In this document: positions 58,724 through 64,000 of the stretch, piece after piece
Position numbering within the stretch: the first letter of the stretch is position 1
Layout of the letters: every line of letters begins with the position of its first letter
Source of the DNA: Enterobacter kobei
GTDB taxonomy: Bacteria; Pseudomonadota; Gammaproteobacteria; Enterobacterales; Enterobacteriaceae
Assembly: GCF_018323985.1 (NCBI RefSeq)
Contig: NZ_AP024590.1
Location: forward strand, 1,240,001-1,304,000
Direction: 5' to 3'
Length of the DNA stretch: 64,000 nucleotides
Notes under the pieces: generated by a model
Told to the model about the DNA's origin: nothing
The model's database searches: none
The model's input: the letters and a program-made list of their open reading frames with translations, nothing else
Translations under genes and position numbers: made by a program

Positions 58724-60040
58724 TCAACCTCTTTCAATACCACGATCCGGGCTGACCCAGCGCGCCCGTTTATTTTGTGAAATAATCATTACCCGGGTAA
58801 AGGCGACTATTGTCGTCATCAGGCTCAGTACCCAGTAAATGGCCGGAAACCAGATAACCCAGAACAGCGATGACGCCAGATGTTTCTCATAACGGCTGTC
58901 AATGAGTAAGCTCACTGCAAACTGTGCAATACAGAGACAGGAGAGAATGATCCCCGCGAGGCCATCCAGTGCCATATTTGACAGCGTGAAGGCGCCGTGC
59001 GGGCTGGTCATAAACAGAAGAAAACTGATCACACAGGTGAAAGCCCAGGCAGTGGAAAGACAATATTCGGCAAATAGCGGCCACATACGGCGGTTTCGCC
59101 ACTGCCATAGTCGCGTCATATTCTTTCTGAAGACTTCCGCGCCGCCCTGCGCCCAGCGTAGGCGTTGTTTCCATAGCCCTTTTAAGGTTTCCGGCATTAG
59201 CACCCAGCATAAGGCACGTGGTTCATAAAAAATGCTCCAGTGCTTGAGCTGTAGTTTCCAGCTGATATCAATATCTTCTGTAATGATGTCGTCACTCCAG
59301 TAGTCAACATCAGCCAGCGCCGTACGCCGAAAAGCCGCTACTACGCCAGAGATGGTAAATATCTGGCCGTACATGCGCTGCGTGCGTTTAATCATGCCAA
59401 TGATCGAGGAGAATTCACCCACCTGAATTTTACCGATCAGCGTTGAACGGGTGCGAATACGCGGGTTACCGGTGACGGCACCGACTCGGGGATTCTCAAG
59501 CATCGGAGCCACAATATAAGCCACCGCATCACGATCTAATTTCGCGTCGCCATCAATGCACACTAACCATTCACTTTTCGCCGCCGCTACGCCGGTTTTC
59601 AGTGCGATAGCTTTGCCCTGGTTATGCGCCAGGTGGATAACGCGTAGACGTAAATGCTTTTTTGCTAATTGGTTGAGAATAAAGCCTGTACCATCCGTCG
59701 AACCATCATCGACGGCGATGACTTCAATATTCTTATAACGCTGATTCAGCACTGACTCGATGGTTTCGACGACGTTATTCTCCTCGTTATAGCAAGGGAC
59801 AATCACCGAAACGAGGGGATTACCTTTTAATGTTGGTACGTCATCTTCGCGGCCCCATGACCAGTGCCGTTCACGACTGAACCAGAAAAGTAGCCCCCCG
59901 ACCATCCAGAGAACAGACATAAAAAAGGGCCAGAAGAAAACAAAGCGAAGCATTGTTTCAACGGAAAATAACATTGCTATTACTAGCGGAACGCTCACCA
60001 CCAGGCACAGGATAATGAGCGAAACAATACGTTTATTCAT
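58724..60040 (-). CDS. pgaC: PgaC, PNAG synthase glycosyltransferase
   Basis: This 438-residue inner-membrane family 2 glycosyltransferase polymerises UDP-GlcNAc into PNAG and moves the chain across the membrane. Two N-terminal helices precede the catalytic domain with VDDGSTDGTG near 110, IDGDAKLDRDAV near 160, ITEDIDISWKLQ near 250 and QRLRWAQGG near 293, the D, DxD, TED and Q(Q/R)xRW elements. More helices follow. The length is three residues under E. coli PgaC. The gene overlaps the pgaB stop by 8 bases. Confidence 0.96.
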   Translation of the reverse strand: MNKRIVSLIILCLVVSVPLVIAMLFSVETMLRFVFFWPFFMSVLWMVGGLLFWFSRERHWSWGREDDVPTLKGNPLVSVIVPCYNEENNVVETIESVLNQRYKNIEVIAVDDGSTDGTGFILNQLAKKHLRLRVIHLAHNQGKAIALKTGVAAAKSEWLVCIDGDAKLDRDAVAYIVAPMLENPRVGAVTGNPRIRTRSTLIGKIQVGEFSSIIGMIKRTQRMYGQIFTISGVVAAFRRTALADVDYWSDDIITEDIDISWKLQLKHWSIFYEPRALCWVLMPETLKGLWKQRLRWAQGGAEVFRKNMTRLWQWRNRRMWPLFAEYCLSTAWAFTCVISFLLFMTSPHGAFTLSNMALDGLAGIILSCLCIAQFAVSLLIDSRYEKHLASSLFWVIWFPAIYWVLSLMTTIVAFTRVMIISQNKRARWVSPDRGIERG

Positions 60041-61871
60041 TTTCTGGGTACCAGTTAGTTGAGATTTCAGGGCTTATTACGCGGACGTGATCTTTACTAG
60101 TAATAAGATCATCTGGGTTGTAACCATAATTTTTTACGCCGTTGAGTTGTAATAACTCCATCCAGTTGGCAATGTCTTTAGCATCAACAGATTGCGTTTC
60201 TAATTGCACCATTGCTTTATCATTCGCAGCAGAGAACCTGGTGATATAGCGGGCAAGCTGCTGTAGCCACTTACTGGCAGACTTTTTGTCTTGTTTCGCC
60301 CGATAGGGATTAGCGACAACAATCGTCCAGTCGTAAAGGCGTAATGACTCCTGAATACGTCGATTAAACATGTCGTCCATCTGCGGGTGTAATTCCGGCA
60401 TGGCGATAATCTGACGTGCCGTTTTTATCGACGGTCCGCGAACGGATTTAACCTTATTCGCCAGAGAAAGCGTTAGCGCGGTAGACGTCGATTTGTTGGT
60501 GAACTGCCGTTCACGGGACGCTTTCTCATCGACAAAAACCACACCGTCAAAGACGCTGTGCGCGGCCAGGTCCTCATACATGTCGTGGATTTTTTGCCAC
60601 GTGACGTCATCGATCACTGATGAGGGCTTATCTTTCCCGGCCGGACTGAAGTCCCAGTTTAACAGCGGCATTGAGGCATAAACCGCCGCATCCGTGCGCG
60701 TCCTGATTTGCCAGGCGAGACGGTTGAACAGGTCTTCCCGGACAGGTAACCAGCGATTGGGGAAATACACCTCGCGAGTCGCGTTATTTGCTACCGGCGT
60801 GACCGATGCCTGTAAAAATACCGCACTCACGTTCATGTCTTTTACCTGCTGAACAAGAATATCAATATTCTTCTCCTGCCGGGTTTTATCGGTATCATAA
60901 ATACTATCAATGCTCACGTTGATCGATCGCATCCCTGACTGTTCCTGTACGCTGGCGACCATTTGCGCAAAATCAATCAGCGACGGGTTATTGTCAATTA
61001 ACAGACGAGGGATCGCGTCCAGGTTATCGACCGTGGCGAGTCCATCCTCCAGCGTAAAGAAGGTATCAAAACCCAGCTTTTTGAGCTCCTGAATGGCCAC
61101 GCCATTTTCCGCACCATACGGCCACACCCAGGATTTGGGTTGTTTGCCGGTATATTTTTTTAGATGCTCAGCGATATTTTTACCGTCGGCGCTGACGCGT
61201 CGACGATATTGTTGCTCCGTTTCATACGTCGAGGTTGTCGGGTTATAGAAACGGTTAGCGATTGCTGGCAATTTGCTTCCGCTGGGGTTGGCTTGCACAC
61301 CATAATGGGAGTTCCAGGTATGAGCACCTATTTCAACCAACGGTGAGCGGGCAAGCTCAGCAATTTGCTGCCAGGTCGCGATTTTCTCCCGATCAATATA
61401 CTCATCGCCAAACTTAACCTTTTTATTGGCTGGCGTATCGACCCAACTGCCCACCGGGGCCCACAATGCGGGCCACTGATAAGCTTTCAGCAGTGGAAAG
61501 ACGCGCGTATAGAAACTCTGATAGCCATCGTCAAAGCTCAGCAAAACGGCTTTGGCGGGTAACGTTATTTCGCCTCTGTGGGCTGCGCGAATTTGCTCTA
61601 CGCTAATGGGCTGATAGCCATTTTCCCGCAGCCAGGAAAATTGCTCACGTAGCGCGCTGGTGCGTACCGACATAAAACGCTGATCGGCACTGTCATCCTC
61701 AACGTCATGGTAAGCCAGGACGATAAAACTATTATCAGGCCAGGGATTCTCTGCACGTAATTTCTGCCTGGTGTCCGGTGAAGTAAAGGACACCTTGCGG
61801 TGATCGTTACAGGCCGTAAGCATGCTGATGCCAAGCACTATTATAAAAGTACGTAGTATCTTCTTTAACAT
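60033..61871 (-). CDS. pgaB: PgaB, PNAG deacetylase lipoprotein with shortened C-terminal domain
   Basis: The 612-residue precursor lipoprotein (lipobox LTAC, Cys21) partly removes acetyl groups from PNAG so that it can be exported. The NodB-type deacetylase domain has its metal and catalytic residues in LAYHDVEDD, LLSFDDGYQ and EIGAHTWNSHYG. The C-terminal glycoside-hydrolase-like domain starts near residue 310. E. coli PgaB has 672 residues; by eye the roughly 60 missing residues are lost around and after the stretch FDGVVFVDE, where relatives have FHDD. The frame is open throughout, with no frameshift. It begins nine bases after pgaA. Confidence 0.93.
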   Translation of the reverse strand: MLKKILRTFIIVLGISMLTACNDHRKVSFTSPDTRQKLRAENPWPDNSFIVLAYHDVEDDSADQRFMSVRTSALREQFSWLRENGYQPISVEQIRAAHRGEITLPAKAVLLSFDDGYQSFYTRVFPLLKAYQWPALWAPVGSWVDTPANKKVKFGDEYIDREKIATWQQIAELARSPLVEIGAHTWNSHYGVQANPSGSKLPAIANRFYNPTTSTYETEQQYRRRVSADGKNIAEHLKKYTGKQPKSWVWPYGAENGVAIQELKKLGFDTFFTLEDGLATVDNLDAIPRLLIDNNPSLIDFAQMVASVQEQSGMRSINVSIDSIYDTDKTRQEKNIDILVQQVKDMNVSAVFLQASVTPVANNATREVYFPNRWLPVREDLFNRLAWQIRTRTDAAVYASMPLLNWDFSPAGKDKPSSVIDDVTWQKIHDMYEDLAAHSVFDGVVFVDEKASRERQFTNKSTSTALTLSLANKVKSVRGPSIKTARQIIAMPELHPQMDDMFNRRIQESLRLYDWTIVVANPYRAKQDKKSASKWLQQLARYITRFSAANDKAMVQLETQSVDAKDIANWMELLQLNGVKNYGYNPDDLITSKDHVRVISPEISTNWYPENE

Positions 61872-61880
61872 ACCTTATCC

Positions 61881-64000
61881 TTAAAACCTCAAAGTCATAT
61901 CCAGTTCAATACCCAGGTTATGCTCTCGCTTCCCGTCATAAGGGCGTTTAACCCAGTTCACGTTTGCACCTATACTTCCTTTGTCATTCCATTCAAAACG
62001 CTGGCCGTAACTCACTTGCGTGACGGGAGCGCTGCCATGATTTTTCTCCCAGGCGCTTCCCACACCCGCCGTGATTTGCTGGCTTAAATTGGTGGAGTAA
62101 TTCTCATAAATGATGTTGTTAATATTCAGAGCAGGCACAACGTCCACTGTTTTTTGCGGATTGTAGTAAGGCGTATCTAATTTCTTATTCGCCCCGTAAT
62201 AGATGCCCGCCTGAAGATTGACCTGCGTTTTATGGCTCGACCACAGCGTCTGTTCACCGGCGAGGGAGTATTCCGAACGCACGTTGCTGTCGGAAAAGTT
62301 GGTCCGGCTATAGCTGAAATCTGCGCGGGTGCGCTCATTTTTCTGCCACTGCACACTGGCTTCGGCACTGTTAGCGGTAATGCCATGCTTTAAGGCACGC
62401 GCTGGTGTGCGACGCGAAATACGCTCAGCCTGGGCACCCACGCTGAAATTATCGTTAAGGTCATAGCGCGCCGAGAAGCGGCCACCTAATTTATCGCCAT
62501 GATTAAAATGACGCTCCATGATTTCGCCTTCCATCCAGATATCGCGGGAGCGCCACTCTAAGCCTGCTGACCAGTCGCGAACGTTATCCTGGCCTTCGGT
62601 GAAATGGCTGTTGATCTCACCAAAGCCCGCAAACGCACGCCAGTTTTTTGCCAGCGGCGGGGTATAAATGGTGGTGGTGACGCTGTTGTCATGCCGCCCG
62701 GAATCAGGGCTGTCAGAATCCAGATCGACCGTCGCGCCAACACGCAGTTCCGCGGAGTTATGAATATCGTGGGCCCGTTTCAACTCTTTCACCGCAGAGT
62801 TGGTCGGAGCGCGTTTTTGCACATCGGCTAACAACAGTTCTGCATGACGCCAGTCCTGTAGCGCCATAGCGACATAGCTCTGTTCCACTTCCAGGGAAAT
62901 GTTGGTCGGCTCCAGCACTTCCGCTTTCTTTAATTCCTTCTCAGCCTTACGCGGCCAGCCTCTGGCCATCAGCACCCGCGCATAGTCAATTTTCAGGTTT
63001 TGATTACCTGGGGCTTTTTCCTTAAGTTTGCGCAGCATACGCTCTGCCGCGGGAAGATCGTTGGCATATTCATGTAACTCCGCCAAAAACAGACGGCCTT
63101 GCAGCCATTCGTTATTCGACAAAGGCAGCGGCGAACCTGGCATATAGGTATGAACAGGCTCTTTTTGCAGAATATGGTGGGTCAGCCGAGACGCCGATTT
63201 ATATTGATTGTTTTCCAGATGGCTATAAAAAAGATCGGCTCTTTGCTCTTCGGTAACGCCTTCTTTTAATATTCCATTGCTATAGAAAAGGTCTTTCAGC
63301 ATTGCTTCGGCTTGCTGCGGTTTCTTTTCATGCAAATAGGCCGATGCGACCCAGTAACGGGCATAGTCGGGCAGCGCGATGCCTTCACTTTTCAGGATTT
63401 TCTCCTGCTTAAGCACATCCTTATGCCTGTCGCGTGCAAGCAGTGCACCCATTTGATCAATAAGGGCGCGACGATAGTAAGGGGCCAGCTCTTTTTTATC
63501 CTTCCATTCACTTAATAATGACTGGTAGGTGGTTAATGCACGATCGGCAATGTTATAGCGCTCAGATTCGCTACGGGTTGGCATAAACGCCAGTCGTACA
63601 AGTTCGGCGGCATAATCGGCACGGGCATCAGGATCGGTTTGAGATCCGTTCTCTTTCAGTAACACATAGGAGAGATTGTTATCCTGCAATGCTTCCTTAT
63701 ATTCCTGAATACCGGTGCCTGCCGACGGGGCGTGTTGCATCGCAAGCGTACTGGCTAAAAGTTCATCCTGCTCTTGCCCGGCGAGACGGTACACCCATGC
63801 CGCGACTAAATAGTTACGGCTGTCCGGATGTTTTTTAATTAAGGTATTCACCTGGGTGATAGCAGTTTTATGATCGCCGCTGTCTGCCAGCGTTAATATA
63901 TAGCCACGCTGATAGTCGATATTCGTGGGATCTTTTTCGCATAAACGCTTCCAGAGCTGTAAGGATTCACTCCAGCGTTTTTGATTACGATAGGCTTTAG
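61881..64000 (-). CDS. pgaA: PgaA, PNAG export porin, cut by the window edge (5' end missing)
   Basis: The frame is open from the stop codon at 61881 to the edge at 64000, giving about 705 residues of the C-terminal part; E. coli PgaA has 807. The first 380 residues seen are TPR-like helices (SRNYLVAAWVYRLAGQE, ARYWVASAYLHEKKPQQAEA, LKIDYARVLMARGWPRKAEK). The last 280 residues are strands of a 16-stranded outer-membrane barrel ending LGIELDMTLRF with a terminal phenylalanine. The barrel lets deacetylated PNAG out, while the TPR part binds PgaB and polymer. It should be the first gene of pgaABCD; promoter and signal peptide are outside the window. Confidence 0.95.
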   Translation of the reverse strand, partial: KAYRNQKRWSESLQLWKRLCEKDPTNIDYQRGYILTLADSGDHKTAITQVNTLIKKHPDSRNYLVAAWVYRLAGQEQDELLASTLAMQHAPSAGTGIQEYKEALQDNNLSYVLLKENGSQTDPDARADYAAELVRLAFMPTRSESERYNIADRALTTYQSLLSEWKDKKELAPYYRRALIDQMGALLARDRHKDVLKQEKILKSEGIALPDYARYWVASAYLHEKKPQQAEAMLKDLFYSNGILKEGVTEEQRADLFYSHLENNQYKSASRLTHHILQKEPVHTYMPGSPLPLSNNEWLQGRLFLAELHEYANDLPAAERMLRKLKEKAPGNQNLKIDYARVLMARGWPRKAEKELKKAEVLEPTNISLEVEQSYVAMALQDWRHAELLLADVQKRAPTNSAVKELKRAHDIHNSAELRVGATVDLDSDSPDSGRHDNSVTTTIYTPPLAKNWRAFAGFGEINSHFTEGQDNVRDWSAGLEWRSRDIWMEGEIMERHFNHGDKLGGRFSARYDLNDNFSVGAQAERISRRTPARALKHGITANSAEASVQWQKNERTRADFSYSRTNFSDSNVRSEYSLAGEQTLWSSHKTQVNLQAGIYYGANKKLDTPYYNPQKTVDVVPALNINNIIYENYSTNLSQQITAGVGSAWEKNHGSAPVTQVSYGQRFEWNDKGSIGANVNWVKRPYDGKREHNLGIELDMTLRF

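Noticed and set aside
54726..64000. Prophage or integrative element
   Set aside because: No integrase, phage structural gene, relaxase or insertion sequence was seen in the block, so only an old acquisition can be suggested.

Overview
The window is a chromosomal segment of a member of the Enterobacteriaceae, most like the Citrobacter/Salmonella/Enterobacter group. The core genes (glyA, hcaT, csiE, suhB, trmJ, the isc cluster, pepB, sseB, sseA, yfhM, pbpC, ndk, rlmN, rodZ, ispG, hisS, yfgM, bamB, der, yfgJ, xseA, guaB, guaA) have Escherichia-like lengths and follow the known enteric order. REP/BIME and ERIC repeats of the enteric type fill several gaps. The species cannot be fixed from the sequence alone. 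No rRNA, tRNA, CRISPR array, insertion sequence, integrase or phage gene was seen.

Layout. 1-545: 3' end of glyA and its terminator. 658-7442 (minus): a sugar-type ABC operon in the order binding protein, ATPase, two permeases, FGGY kinase and a SIS-domain isomerase, of unknown substrate. 7864-10276: hcaT and csiE, convergent and overlapping at their ends. 10402-12011: a DUF1007 protein and a NicO-family metal transporter (ZevAB-like). 12139-13797: suhB and trmJ, divergent. 14014-19607: iscR-iscS-iscU-iscA-hscB-hscA-fdx-iscX with two adjacent IscR-type sites upstream, followed by pepB-sseB. 22014-26787 (minus): an RpiR-type regulator, sseA, a GH4 6-phospho-alpha-glucosidase and its PTS EIICB permease. 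27072-34347: yfhM-pbpC, the bacterial alpha-2-macroglobulin pair. 34514-39180: a four-gene DMSO-reductase-type operon with a polyferredoxin and an FNR-like site. 39303-48630: housekeeping genes ndk to yfgJ. 48627-50005 (minus): protealysin-like M4 protease and its emfourin-type inhibitor. 50084-54725: xseA, guaB, guaA. 54726-64000: accessory region downstream of guaA, with a GPH transporter plus GH43 beta-xylosidase on the plus strand and pgaABCD (PNAG biofilm polysaccharide; pgaA runs off the window) on the minus strand.

How it works together. The conserved backbone makes Fe-S clusters, isoprenoids, GMP, ribosomes and the outer membrane. Inserted between these genes are niche functions: uptake and phosphorylation of an unknown sugar, phospho-alpha-glucoside use, xylo-oligosaccharide use, anaerobic respiration on an S- or N-oxide type acceptor, divalent metal transport, a cytoplasmic protease with its paired inhibitor, and biofilm polysaccharide export. 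Most are known families in local arrangements. The least explained parts are the ABC/FGGY/SIS operon, the dms-type operon with its extra polyferredoxin, and a PgaB that is short in its C-terminal hydrolase domain.
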